A stretch of DNA of 53,899 bases from Chloroflexota bacterium. GTDB taxonomy: Bacteria; Chloroflexota; Anaerolineae; Anaerolineales; VGOW01. The translations under genes were made by a program, and so were the position numbers. The DNA is taken from positions 1-53,899 of the forward strand of contig JACPWC010000060.1 in the NCBI GenBank assembly GCA_016197225.1. The letters run 5' to 3'. Below, piece by piece: positions 1 to 8,484 of the stretch (within the stretch, counting starts at the first letter, position 1; every line of letters starts with the position of its first letter). The notes beneath the pieces were generated by a model. It ran no database searches and had not been told where the DNA came from. It saw only the letters and a list, made by a program, of their open reading frames with translations.

Positions 1-214
1 CAACTATGTCAATATGGAAGGGAACGTCTCCAAGTATCTCGCGCCTCTGCCATCATTATTGGAAACGATCTTGTCGTGCTTGCGTTTGTCGCCTGCGATC
101 TACACTTCGTTGGCTGATAATTCGGTTTTGACAACTTAAACTCGAAACGAGAGTTGAGAACAACGGATGGGTGGAATTTAACGGATCGATCCGTTAAATT
201 CCGCGAATCCGTTG
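1..214. other. Left edge, no gene recognised
   Basis: I see no convincing coding region before the stop codon of the STAND gene at 215. The open frames that cross this stretch have no recognisable protein and run into the neighbouring gene in another frame. Bases 159-216 are a large palindrome, listed separately. The first 150 bases could be the flank of a gene lying outside the window. Confidence 0.5.
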
Positions 215-216
215 TT
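159..216. repeat. 58-bp interrupted palindrome at the end of the STAND gene
   Basis: The outer arms AACAACGGAT and ATCCGTTGTT enclose inner arms GGAATTTAACGGAT and ATCCGTTAAATTCC. Two 4-base bulges, GGGT and GCGA, face each other, and all other positions pair. The right end overlaps the TAA stop of the STAND gene (215-217 on the complement). It could fold as a transcript-end hairpin, but no T-tract follows, so a mobile palindromic repeat is equally likely. Confidence 0.8.
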
Positions 217-3200
217 ATTTCCCCTCCGCCCACTGTTCGCAAGTCTCGCGGTAAGGCTCTTCGGGCGGGAAGAATCGCCGCCATTCGGACGGGGTGAAGT
301 TGCGCCCCACAATGCGGCAGGCGCGTTCCATCCAGGCTTGCGGCGAGAGCGGCCAAAGAATGATCGCCCTGTCGTCACTGCTGGAAGTCAGGGTCGCCCC
401 ATTGGGGCTAAAGGCTACGCTCCACACCGAACCCGAGTGGCCGGCCAGTGGCTCGCCCAGCGATTTAGGTGCGCTTGGGTCGGACACATCCCACAGGCGG
501 ACGGTCGTGTCGTCACTGCCGGAAGCCAGGGTCTTCCCATTCGGGCTGAAGGCCACGCTCCACACCGAATCCGCATGGCTGGTCAGCGGCTCGCCCAGCT
601 GTTTGGGCGCGCCTGGGTCGGACACATCCCACAGACGGACGGTCGTGTCGTTACTGCCGGAAGCCAAGGTCTTCCCATCCGGGCTGAAGGCCATGCTCAA
701 CACAAAACCCCTGTGGCCAGTCAACGGCTCGCCCAGCGGTTTGAGCGCGCTTGGGTCGGATACATCCCACAGGCGGATTTCGCCAAAACTGCTGGAAGCC
801 AGGGCCTTCCCATCCGGGCTGAAGGCCACGCTCCACACCGAATCCCTGTAGCCGGTTAGCGGCTCGCCCAGCGGTTTAGGCGCGCCAGGGTCGGACACAT
901 CCCACAGGCGGACGGTCCTGTCGTCACTGCCAGAGGCCAGGATCACCCCATCCGGGTTGAAGGCCACGCTATACACCGCACTCGTGTGGCCGGTCAGCGG
1001 CTCGCCCAACGCCTTGGGTGCAGTCGAAACGTCCCACAGGCGGATTTCGCCAAAACTGCCGGAAGCCAGGGTTGCCCCATCGGGGCTGAAGGCCACGCTC
1101 GACACCCGATTCGTGTGGCCAGTCAGCGGCTCGCCCAGCGGTTTAGGTGTGCTTCGGTCGGGCACACTGGTGTTGAGCGCAGTCGAAACATTCCAAAGAC
1201 GGACGGTTCTGTCGGCACTGCCGGAAGCCAAAGTCTTCCCATCCGGGCTGAAGGCCACGCTCAACACCGAACCCGTGTGGCCGGTCAGCGGCTCGCCCAG
1301 CTGTTTAGGCGCGCCAAGGTCGGATACATCCCACAGGCGGACGGTCGCGTCATCACTCCCGGAAGCCAAAGTCTTCCCATCCGGGCTGAAGGCCACGCTC
1401 AACACCGAACCCGTGTGGCCGGTCAGCAGCTCGCCCAGCTGTTTAGGCGCGCCAGGGTCGGACACATCCCACAGGCGGACGGTCGTGTCGTCACTGCCGG
1501 AAGCCAGGGTCTTCCCATTCGGGCTGAAGGCCACGCTCCACACCGTATCCGCGTGGCCGGTCAGCGGCTCGCCCAGCGATTTGGGCGCGCTTAGGTCGGA
1601 TACATCCCACAGGCGGACGGTCCTGTCGCCACCCCCGGAAGCCAGAGTCGCCCCATCCGGGCTGAAGGCCACGCTATAAACCGCACTCGTGTTGCCAGTC
1701 AGTAGCTCGCCCAGCGACTTGGGCGCGCTTGGGTCGGATACATCCCACAGGCGGATGGTCCCATCGTCACTGCCGGAAGCCAGAGTCTTCCCATCCAGGC
1801 TGAAGGCCACGCTCCACACCGAACCCGTGTGGCCAGTCAGCGGCTCGCCCAGCGCCTTGGGCGCGCTTGGGTCAGAGGCATCCCACAGGCGGACGGTCCT
1901 GTCGTCACTGCCGGAGGCCAGGATCGCCCCATCCGGGCTGAAGGCCACGCTATACACATAACTCGTGTGGCCGGGGAGAAGGGCGCGTAAACGCGGCTGG
2001 CTCTGTAAGGCGCGCAGGAGGCTGTCGCGCGAGTCAAACGTATCGTCGAAGTTTCCACTTTGATAGCGATAGGCTTCCATCCCTAATAGCAAAGCCAGAT
2101 CCAACCGATTTTTGATCTGGGCCACGGATTGGGCAGCCAGCTCCCGGGCGCGGGCCAGGCGGGTTTGCTGTTGGGCTTCTTGGCGTTGCTCGTCGGCGAC
2201 GGCTTCAGCGGCAACGGCAATTTGTTGTTGCTCAACGGCAACGGCTTGAGCGGTAACAGCGATTTGCTTTTGCTCAACCGCTTGCGCCTCGGCAGTCCGG
2301 GCGATGTTGGCGCTCCGGGTGGATTGCACGCTAAATATTCCTGCCGCTGCCACCGCCACGAGAGCGGCAATCAACGCAACAGCCAAATACAGCGAGCGGC
2401 GGCGTAGTTGGGTTGCGGCCCGGGTTTGTTCCTCGGCCCGCCGTCGTTCCACCTCGGCCACCTTGCGCGCGGTTTCGGCTTCGCGGGCTTGCTCTTCAGC
2501 GCGGCGCTTTTCTGCCTCTGCCGCCGCATCCGCCGCGCGCCCGGCGCTCACAAACTCGGCCTCCAATTCGTTCAAATCCTCGTACCGGGCCGCCTCGTCG
2601 AGCAGAAGGCCGCGCCACAACGCCGAAGGGTCTTTATCCAACCTCTGCCATTCTTCGGCGGCAACAGTCAGGCGTTGCCGTTGGCGCAAGGTAGTGCGTT
2701 CCTCTTCCAGCCAATCCACCAGGCGCGGCCAATTGCGCACCAGCGCCTCGTGGGCTACTTCCACCTGATCGTTGGCCCCGGTCTCGCCCTCGGTCAGGCG
2801 CAAGAGCCGCGCCCGGAAAAACTTGCTCAGCACCCGGTCAATGCGGTCACTAGCTTCGGCTTTGGTATAGAGATCGAGCCGCAACGCGCGGTTGCTGGTC
2901 ACTTCCAACCCTTCGCCGGGGCGCACTAACTTGAGCAGGATGCGTTTGGCCGTCACCTGCTCTTCGGGAATAAGGGCGCTGTAAAACGCGTCGGCGGTCT
3001 TGGCCAGCGCCTGCCGCCCGCCGCCCAACTGCTTGTAGGTCTCCCACGTCACCCGGTTGCGGTCGCGGCCTTCCCACAATTTCAACAACGTAAACTGCAA
3101 CAGCGGCAGAGCCGCCGGTTCACCCACAATGTCGTTGAGCAGGGCGTCCACCACCCCGGCCTCGAACCTCAGGCCAATGCGGGCCGCGGGCGCTTCAATC

Positions 3201-4093
3201 GCCTCGCGCAGTTCGCCCGCCGACAGCGGCGTCACCCGCCGCACTGCGCCCTCGAACCGCTCCTGAAGTTCCGGCAAGCGACCCACCAGCGACTCGAAGT
3301 CCGTCCGCATCGTCAGGATAACCCGATGTCCGGCCTCGGAGTCGATCAACGCCATCAGTCCATCCACAAACGCCTGACGCTCTTCGTCGTCGTGGCACAA
3401 CGTGAACGCCTCTTCAAATTGATCCACGACGAGGACATGGGGCAAGACTTCGGCGTCCTCCAAGACCCTAAAGGTCTTAGAGACCTTTAGGGTCTTTAGC
3501 GGGTGCGAGCCAGGCACGATAGGCGGCAGATACGTCCAGCCGTCACTGCCGGGGAGGCCGCCTCTTTTCAACGCCGGAATCAGCCCCGCCCGGACCACCG
3601 ACGATTTGCCACTGCCCGACGGCCCCAGCACGGCGAGCAGCCGCCCCTCGGAGACTGCGCCGGTCTCTGAGACCGGCGCGGTCTGGGGGCGCAACGTGTT
3701 CACTAGTTCGGCCACCAGCCGCTCCCGCCCGAAGAACATCTCGCTCCTGGTTTCGGTGAAGGCGTCGAGGCCCAAATAAGGGCAGAGTTCGTCGGGCAAT
3801 TCCGGCGCGAGTTGGGGATCGAACTCGGCTAAGGTGGCGTCGGGCGGTTCGTGCCCGAGGCGATACAACGACGTTGTCCAGTAGTTGAGCAAACTCTGGG
3901 CCGCTCGCCGATCAGCCTCGGCATCCAACAATGCGCCCGTTGCCTGGCCGCGCTGGAGAAACGACTCGACAGCCGCAATCGACTCGGTTGCGTCGCCGCC
4001 CAGGAGTTCGCGCTGACGCTGAAGCAGGTCGTTATGGGCCGTGCGCAGGGAGGCGAAAGAGGGAAAGCGAGTGGTATCGTCAAGTGTCGTCAT
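215..4093 (-). CDS. STAND NTPase with C-terminal WD40 propeller
   Basis: This 1292-residue protein belongs to the novel-STAND (nSTAND1) NTPases with WD40 sensors, which act as signalling or conflict switches. An N-terminal helical region (about 1-105) precedes the NTPase. The P-loop GPSGSGKSS is at 157-165 and the Walker B VVDQFEE has Asp224. A hydrophobic segment near 570-590 should be a membrane anchor and is followed by an Ala/Gln-rich coiled coil. Twelve WD40 repeats from about residue 705 end mostly in VRLWD and would form the ligand-sensing propeller. The start overlaps the upstream partner by 4 bases (ATGA), implying translational coupling. The WD40 repeats are nearly identical at DNA level, and two palindromes lie inside the NTPase codons. 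No enzymatic effector domain is visible, so the output is unknown. Confidence 0.85.
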   Translation of the reverse strand: MTTLDDTTRFPSFASLRTAHNDLLQRQRELLGGDATESIAAVESFLQRGQATGALLDAEADRRAAQSLLNYWTTSLYRLGHEPPDATLAEFDPQLAPELPDELCPYLGLDAFTETRSEMFFGRERLVAELVNTLRPQTAPVSETGAVSEGRLLAVLGPSGSGKSSVVRAGLIPALKRGGLPGSDGWTYLPPIVPGSHPLKTLKVSKTFRVLEDAEVLPHVLVVDQFEEAFTLCHDDEERQAFVDGLMALIDSEAGHRVILTMRTDFESLVGRLPELQERFEGAVRRVTPLSAGELREAIEAPAARIGLRFEAGVVDALLNDIVGEPAALPLLQFTLLKLWEGRDRNRVTWETYKQLGGGRQALAKTADAFYSALIPEEQVTAKRILLKLVRPGEGLEVTSNRALRLDLYTKAEASDRIDRVLSKFFRARLLRLTEGETGANDQVEVAHEALVRNWPRLVDWLEEERTTLRQRQRLTVAAEEWQRLDKDPSALWRGLLLDEAARYEDLNELEAEFVSAGRAADAAAEAEKRRAEEQAREAETARKVAEVERRRAEEQTRAATQLRRRSLYLAVALIAALVAVAAAGIFSVQSTRSANIARTAEAQAVEQKQIAVTAQAVAVEQQQIAVAAEAVADEQRQEAQQQTRLARARELAAQSVAQIKNRLDLALLLGMEAYRYQSGNFDDTFDSRDSLLRALQSQPRLRALLPGHTSYVYSVAFSPDGAILASGSDDRTVRLWDASDPSAPKALGEPLTGHTGSVWSVAFSLDGKTLASGSDDGTIRLWDVSDPSAPKSLGELLTGNTSAVYSVAFSPDGATLASGGGDRTVRLWDVSDLSAPKSLGEPLTGHADTVWSVAFSPNGKTLASGSDDTTVRLWDVSDPGAPKQLGELLTGHTGSVLSVAFSPDGKTLASGSDDATVRLWDVSDLGAPKQLGEPLTGHTGSVLSVAFSPDGKTLASGSADRTVRLWNVSTALNTSVPDRSTPKPLGEPLTGHTNRVSSVAFSPDGATLASGSFGEIRLWDVSTAPKALGEPLTGHTSAVYSVAFNPDGVILASGSDDRTVRLWDVSDPGAPKPLGEPLTGYRDSVWSVAFSPDGKALASSSFGEIRLWDVSDPSALKPLGEPLTGHRGFVLSMAFSPDGKTLASGSNDTTVRLWDVSDPGAPKQLGEPLTSHADSVWSVAFSPNGKTLASGSDDTTVRLWDVSDPSAPKSLGEPLAGHSGSVWSVAFSPNGATLTSSSDDRAIILWPLSPQAWMERACRIVGRNFTPSEWRRFFPPEEPYRETCEQWAEGK
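350..1990 (-). repeat. Tandem WD40-encoding DNA repeats
   Basis: Twelve consecutive units of about 120-150 bp encode the WD40 blades. Phrases such as CATCCGGGCTGAAGGCCACG and ACATCCCACAGGCGGACGGT recur almost unchanged. Two blades read SFGEIRLWD and lack the usual DDRTV residues. One blade has an 8-9 residue insertion (STALNTSVPDRST). Such DNA identity points to recent expansion or ongoing unequal recombination. Confidence 0.85.
3462..3496. repeat. Perfect 16-bp inverted repeat inside the STAND gene
   Basis: The arm AAGACCCTAAAGGTCT and its exact complement are separated by 3 bases. It lies in frame between the P-loop and Walker B codons, at about residues 200-211 of the STAND protein, and adds a short basic stretch. 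The loop it occupies appears shorter than in the family as I remember it, so the palindrome may have replaced native sequence. Confidence 0.75.
3652..3684. repeat. 16-bp inverted repeat just ahead of the P-loop codons
   Basis: The arms AGACTGCGCCGGTCTC and GAGACCGGCGCGGTCT pair with one mismatch around a single central base. The insertion is in frame and encodes the Ala/Val/Ser/Glu-rich stretch at about residues 137-148, just upstream of the Walker A strand. Confidence 0.7.
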
Positions 4094-5241
4094 TCAGTCA
4101 TCCTCAACACCGAGGCCAGCGGCTCGCCGACCTTGCGCAGTTCACCGCACAGCCGCTTCAAGTCCACGTCAATGCGATAGAAAAGCTGGCCGGCGCGGGT
4201 GCGGTAACTGAGAAAGCTTTTGCGGATGCGGTCGGGGTTGGCCGAGGCAATAGTTTCTTCTAGCGTAGCCGCCTCTTTCAGGAAGGCGATGGCCGGTTTG
4301 TCCGTCCGCCGACTGCACAGCGGCGCCGACATCGTTTTCAAATCCGGCCACGACATCTCCAACTCCTGAGTGTCGGCCTCCATCATGTCCTCGATCCGCT
4401 TGAGTAAAGCTTCCACCGCCTGCCAGCCGTCATGATCATCTATCAGCGCTGTCAACGTCCCGCTGATGTTGACGAGGGCATCCACGCCTCTGTGGAACTG
4501 GCTCACCTTATCGGAGTCGAGATCAGGTTGGGCACTCAAGTTGTCGCGCACTTGAGCCAGGGCCTGCACCAGCGCTGGCAGGCGCAGAGCGCGGGCGGTG
4601 GTGTTCAAGCGGGTGTTGATCTGCGAGGGCTGGATGTCCAGCGTTTGTTTGATGCGCCGCAAGACGTTGTCCAGCAGTTTCTTGTCGGTCGTGTTCAGGG
4701 CGCGGTCGAGGTCGGCGGGCAGGACGGCCAGGCGTTGAATCCATACCGTGTCTTGTCTGGCGACGAAGCCGCGCCCGTTCACTTCCTGTAGTTGGTCGGC
4801 GATGTCTTCGAGTTTGAGGTGATATTTAATCAGGCTGTCGTCTTCGTCGTCGGGGAAAGTGGCGGCGGCCCCCAGCAGGACATCGTAACACTCGAACTCC
4901 AACTGGTGCAGGAGATCGTGCAAATCTTTGTAATCGCCCAGCACGTCAATTTGATGGCTGGCTTCCTGAAATTCGGTGCGGAAGGCGACGATGGCGTCGC
5001 GCACGGCAGAGGAGCGCCCGGCCAACTCGCCCAGCGCCTGCAAACCGGCCCCGGCCTGGGCAGTGGCCGCGCCGCCGATGATGACGGTAGCCCCAGGCTC
5101 GGCGTGAATGTTGACCACATTCTTATCGCGCCCGGTCACATCGCCCTGCCCAACCGTGATCGAACTGCCCTCGCCCGTCGTGAGGCCGCCCTGAGTAACG
5201 TTGGAAGATGAAGTGTCAGCAGGCGGATCAGTGTCTGGCAT
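4090..5241 (-). CDS. STAND-partner protein with Gly/Val/Thr-rich N terminus
   Basis: This 383-residue protein has no family that I can name. Residues about 10-60 have short Gly/Val/Thr/Asn motifs such as GQGDVTGRDKNVVNI, a pattern that suggests a small beta-solenoid or oligomerisation head. Similar heads occur beside STAND and caspase-like genes in bacterial conflict systems. The rest (about 75-383) is predicted by eye to be mostly alpha-helical with no catalytic motif. It is the first gene of a minus-strand pair and its stop overlaps the STAND start by 4 bases. A promoter with -10 TACAAT (5249-5254) and -35 TTGCGT (5271-5276) leaves only 7 bases before the ATG, suggesting a leaderless message. 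A role as adaptor or effector for the STAND protein is inferred from the operon alone. Confidence 0.7.
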   Translation of the reverse strand: MPDTDPPADTSSSNVTQGGLTTGEGSSITVGQGDVTGRDKNVVNIHAEPGATVIIGGAATAQAGAGLQALGELAGRSSAVRDAIVAFRTEFQEASHQIDVLGDYKDLHDLLHQLEFECYDVLLGAAATFPDDEDDSLIKYHLKLEDIADQLQEVNGRGFVARQDTVWIQRLAVLPADLDRALNTTDKKLLDNVLRRIKQTLDIQPSQINTRLNTTARALRLPALVQALAQVRDNLSAQPDLDSDKVSQFHRGVDALVNISGTLTALIDDHDGWQAVEALLKRIEDMMEADTQELEMSWPDLKTMSAPLCSRRTDKPAIAFLKEAATLEETIASANPDRIRKSFLSYRTRAGQLFYRIDVDLKRLCGELRKVGEPLASVLRMTE

Positions 5242-5248
5242 AGCTGAA

Positions 5249-5276
5249 ATTGTAAATCAATAAACTCAGAACGCAA
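5249..5276 (-). promoter_or_regulatory. Promoter of the STAND operon
   Basis: On the minus strand TTGCGT is followed after 16 bases by TACAAT, and the ATG of the partner gene lies 7 bases further on. This fits a sigma-A type promoter with a very short or absent leader. Confidence 0.4.
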
Positions 5277-5326
5277 CCTGCGCCCCATTTGTCGTTTTAC
5301 GCTTTACGCATTACGATCCCTTCGCC

Positions 5327-6724
5327 ATGTATCCCTATCGCCGCCCCTCGCCCCTGCCGCGCATTCTCGCGCTGGGCGCAGTCGGCATCGTCGTCGGGCT
5401 GGGCGTCATCATCCTGTTCTTCGGCCTGCCCCGCGTCACAGTGTTTTCTCCTGAAGGTGACGGCGCTTCGTCGCTCGCGCCCATCGTCATCACCTTTAAC
5501 CAGCCCATGCAACACGAGTCAGTTGAGAGTCGATTCCGGGTTGAGCCAGGCATGCCGGGCGTGTTCAGTTGGTCGGCGAACACCTTGCGCTTCACGCCGG
5601 GCGGCGAGTGGCCGGCTGGAACGATCAAAGTCACGCTGGCTTCGGGCGCGGTCTCCGGGCGCGGCCTGCCGCTGTGGGTCGAGTCGAGTTGGGAGTTCAG
5701 CGTTGGCGCGCCCGGCCTGGCGTTTCTGTTGCAGACGAACGAGGTGGCGAATATCTGGGTAATGTCGTTTGATGGAACTGAGCCGGCTCAAATTACAAAA
5801 GAGACATTCGGGGTGGAAGATTTCGCCGTCAGCCCCGATGGGACACAGATTGTGTACGTCGCCCGTCGCGCCGACGGCGGCGGCGATTTGCGCAACATCA
5901 GCCGCGACGGCTCAACCGTGAGCGACCTGCTGGCCTGCCCGGACGATCTTTGCACCGCGCCCGTCTTCTCGTTCGACGGTCTGCGTCTGGCCTTTGAGCG
6001 CCACTCGCTGGCCGAAGCGGGGACTTCGCAAGTCCAGGTTTTGGATCTGGAGACGGCTCAACTCATGAGTCCGGGCGACGATGAGTCCCATCTCACCCAA
6101 AGCCCGCGCTTCGCTCGTGATGGCCGGTTGAGTTACTTCAACCGGACTCTGCAAGCCATTGCTGTTTACGATTTCAACGCCAGGTTCACCACTTTCATCC
6201 CGGCCTCCTCGGGGGAAGTCGGCTCGTGGTCGCCCGACGGCCAGTTCATCGTTTACCCGGAGATCATCTTTCCCCCCGAACCGACGCTCGCCCCGGAGTC
6301 CACTCACGATCCGGACGAAGAACACACCGATCTCTTTTATAGTCATCTCCTGAAGGTGACGGTGGCGACCAATCACACCCAAAACTTGTCGGGTGAGGGC
6401 GTGGTTGAAGATGCTTCGCCGGTCTATTCGCCGTCCGGCGGGTGGCTGGCCTTTGGCCGCAAGCTGTTGGCGCAAGACCAGTGGACGCCGGGCAAGCAGT
6501 TGTGGCTGATGCGGGCTGACGGCTCGGAGGCGCATGTTTTGAGCAACGAGCCGCTTCGCAATTACAGCGCCTTCGTCTGGAGTCCCGACGAGAAGCAGTT
6601 GGTGTACATGCGTTTCGATGTCACCGATCCTTCCAGCCTGCCGGAGTTGTGGGTCGTGAACGCCGACGGCTCGAACCCGCGCTTGTTAGTGGCCGGCGGG
6701 TATTTGCCGGAGTGGTTGCCGTAG
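5327..6724 (+). CDS. Membrane-anchored SbsA-Ig / PD40 beta-propeller protein
   Basis: This 465-residue protein has one N-terminal transmembrane helix (about 10-35), so the rest should face the outside. Residues about 40-125 form an SbsA-type Ig-like (Big_5) domain with the signature 'ITFNQPM...V...F.V.P...G.F.W....L.F.P'. Residues about 130-465 contain WD40-like PD40/TolB propeller blades with SPDG motifs (for example VSPDGTQIVYVA). A close paralogue lies at 9328 and a lipoprotein relative at 21723. The family binds or displays surface ligands, and no enzymatic motif is visible. The function is unknown; its place at the edge of a metal region may be coincidental. Confidence 0.75.
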   Translation: MYPYRRPSPLPRILALGAVGIVVGLGVIILFFGLPRVTVFSPEGDGASSLAPIVITFNQPMQHESVESRFRVEPGMPGVFSWSANTLRFTPGGEWPAGTIKVTLASGAVSGRGLPLWVESSWEFSVGAPGLAFLLQTNEVANIWVMSFDGTEPAQITKETFGVEDFAVSPDGTQIVYVARRADGGGDLRNISRDGSTVSDLLACPDDLCTAPVFSFDGLRLAFERHSLAEAGTSQVQVLDLETAQLMSPGDDESHLTQSPRFARDGRLSYFNRTLQAIAVYDFNARFTTFIPASSGEVGSWSPDGQFIVYPEIIFPPEPTLAPESTHDPDEEHTDLFYSHLLKVTVATNHTQNLSGEGVVEDASPVYSPSGGWLAFGRKLLAQDQWTPGKQLWLMRADGSEAHVLSNEPLRNYSAFVWSPDEKQLVYMRFDVTDPSSLPELWVVNADGSNPRLLVAGGYLPEWLP

Positions 6725-6725
6725 G

Positions 6726-6768
6726 CCTCGCCCCCACCCCGGCGCTTCGCGCCGGGGTGGGGGCGAGG
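6726..6768. terminator. 20-bp perfect hairpin after the PD40 gene
   Basis: The arm CCTCGCCCCCACCCCGGCGC and its exact complement flank the loop TTC, beginning 2 bases after the TAG stop. The stem is very strong, but the following bases (TTGTGC) give only a weak U-tract. It may end transcription or be one of the C-rich palindromic repeats common here. Confidence 0.55.
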
Positions 6769-6790
6769 TTGTGCTAGAATATCCGCCGAG

Positions 6791-7336
6791 ATGAACGACC
6801 TCATCAACCGCCCCGCACCCGACTTTGCTCTGCCCATCGCCGGCAGCGGGCGCGTGGTGCTGGCCGACTTGCGCGGGAACGTGGTCGTTCTGCACTTCTG
6901 GTCGGCAGAGTGCCCGTGGAGCCGCCGGGCCGACATCATGATCGTCTACCGGCAGGCGGCGTGGGAGCGCAAGGGCGTGCGGGTGGTGGGCGTTGCCTGT
7001 AGCAGTAACGAGCCGGAAAGCGAGATCCGCTACGAGGCCGGAATCCGGCACATCAAATATCCCATCGCCCTCGACGCCGACCAGTATGTGGCCAATCTTT
7101 ATAAAGTTCAAATCACGCCGCACTTCTTCGTTCTGGACTCGCGCGGGGTGATTCGATACACCGGCGGCCTCGACGATGTGACCGACAAACAAAGAATGCC
7201 GCGCAAGCTTCACCTCGACCGCGCCGTGAGCGCCCTGCTCGGCAACCGCGCCCCCGACCCGGCTTTCACCCCGCCCTTTGGCACGCCCATCGTTCGCCCC
7301 GCTTCTTCCACCGACCTCTCGACACAGCCCAGTTGA
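6791..7336 (+). CDS. Thioredoxin-fold redoxin (AhpC/TSA-like)
   Basis: This 181-residue cytoplasmic protein has the redoxin fold: APDFALP near the N terminus, then VVVLHFWSAECPWSRR with a single Cys in place of the CXXC of thioredoxins. A cis-Pro region follows in ITPHFFVLDSRG with GVIRYTGG after it. It resembles one-Cys or resolving-Cys-less peroxiredoxin/TlpA-type reductases. No signal peptide is visible. It precedes the YraQ permease by 13 bases and is probably co-transcribed. A role in thiol or metal-site redox chemistry is inferred only from the neighbours. Confidence 0.7.
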   Translation: MNDLINRPAPDFALPIAGSGRVVLADLRGNVVVLHFWSAECPWSRRADIMIVYRQAAWERKGVRVVGVACSSNEPESEIRYEAGIRHIKYPIALDADQYVANLYKVQITPHFFVLDSRGVIRYTGGLDDVTDKQRMPRKLHLDRAVSALLGNRAPDPAFTPPFGTPIVRPASSTDLSTQPS

Positions 7337-7349
7337 GTCAAAAGTATAT

Positions 7350-8399
7350 ATGTCCGCCATGTCGCGTTTTGGCCGAACCATCCTCCTTTTCGCCTTTGCT
7401 CTCGCCGCCGTGTTCCTGTGGCTGGCTCTGGGCCAGCTTGCCAATGCCAATCTGCTCAGCGGCGTCCTTGATCAGCTTGCCACTTTCACCACCGTCTTCC
7501 TCGGCATCTTCATCGAAGCCGCGCCGTTCTTGTTGCTGGGCACGCTGGCCTCCGGCATCGTCGAAGTGTACGTGAGCAAAGACGATCTGGCCCGCCTCAT
7601 TCCACGCGATCCGATTCGCGGGGCGCTGGTGGGGGCGACGATGGGCGTGTTCTTTCCGGTGTGTGAGTGCGGCGTGGTGCCGCTCACCCGCAAGCTGTTC
7701 AGCAAAGGCCTGCCGCTCTCGGTCGGCGTCGCCTTCCTGCTGGCCGCGCCGGTGTTCAACCCCATCGTCATTGCCAGCACTATTGCCGCCTTTGGCGTCG
7801 GCAAAATTTTGTTTCTGCGCCTCGGCCTCACCCTGGTCATCTCGACGATCACCGGCCTGATCTTCTCCACCCAAAAACAGCCTGAGCAGTTGTTATTGCC
7901 CTCCGGCCTCCACTCCCCTCCCCTGTTCGATGCTGTTTCGAACGGCGCGCAGGCGGGGGTCGGGGGTGGGGGTAGCCGCCCCTCCCTCCGCGACGGCATC
8001 CCGCAAATCCTCACTGTGGCCGTAGACGAGTTCTTTGAGATGGGGCGTTATCTGATCATCGGCGCGCTGCTGGCCGCCCTCACCCAGGTCATCGTGCCGC
8101 GCTCGGCTCTGCTGGCCGTGAGCGCCGGGCCGGTGATCTCGGTGCTGGCCCTCATCGTCCTGGCCGTCATCCTTTCCATCTGCTCCACCGTTGACGCCTT
8201 CATCGCCCTGGCCTTCGCCGGAACGTTCACCACCGGTTCCATCACGGCCTTTCTTGTTTTCGGCCCGATGGTTGACATCAAGAGCACGATTATGTTCCTC
8301 GGCGTCTTCAAACGTCGGGCCGTCGTCTATCTGATCCTGTTGCCGCTGGTCATGATTATTCTCGCTTCCGTCTTTATCAACTTGAACACGACCTGGTGA
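7350..8399 (+). CDS. YraQ/COG0701-family permease
   Basis: This membrane protein of about 349 residues has some eight transmembrane helices and the family motif FPVCECGVVPL near residue 102, with a second conserved half after the central loop. The family (DUF318/ArsP_1-like) includes putative metal or metalloid permeases. The start at 7350 is chosen because upstream in-frame codons overlap the redoxin and are Pro/Ser-rich, whereas MSAMSRFGRT leads straight into the first helix. The central loop (about residues 184-210) is Gly/Pro-rich and encoded by a palindromic G/C-rich insertion. The next gene encodes its usual TIGR03943 partner. Confidence 0.8.
   Translation: MSAMSRFGRTILLFAFALAAVFLWLALGQLANANLLSGVLDQLATFTTVFLGIFIEAAPFLLLGTLASGIVEVYVSKDDLARLIPRDPIRGALVGATMGVFFPVCECGVVPLTRKLFSKGLPLSVGVAFLLAAPVFNPIVIASTIAAFGVGKILFLRLGLTLVISTITGLIFSTQKQPEQLLLPSGLHSPPLFDAVSNGAQAGVGGGGSRPSLRDGIPQILTVAVDEFFEMGRYLIIGALLAALTQVIVPRSALLAVSAGPVISVLALIVLAVILSICSTVDAFIALAFAGTFTTGSITAFLVFGPMVDIKSTIMFLGVFKRRAVVYLILLPLVMIILASVFINLNTTW
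7900..7980. repeat. C/G-rich palindromic insertion inside the permease gene
   Basis: CTCCCCTCCCC on one side and a GGGGGTCGGGGGTGGGGG run on the other flank a core hairpin, GTTCGA...TCGAAC. It is in frame and encodes a Gly/Ser/Pro-rich linker between membrane helices. The sequence type recurs at 6726 and 40831. Confidence 0.55.
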
Positions 8400-8400
8400 A

Positions 8401-8475
8401 AACACGAAGGCACGACGCGTAGCGCGCAAAGACACCAAGAAAACTTTGTGTCTTCACGCCCTGGTGTCTTCGTGT
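8401..8475. repeat. Imperfect palindromic repeat, CACGAAG type
   Basis: AACACGAAGGCAC at the left pairs with a right arm ending GGTGTCTTCGTGTT, with CAAAGACACCAAG and CTTTGTGTCTTC as inner arms. It fills the gap between the permease and its partner gene. Related elements lie at 9255, in the core of the element at 23963, and inside the gene at 40065. Confidence 0.75.
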
Positions 8476-8484
8476 TGCCAAGAT

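Noticed and set aside
7278-7349. Earlier start of the YraQ permease at 7278
   Set aside because: It would overlap the redoxin and add a Pro/Ser-rich head before the first membrane helix; 7350 fits better.
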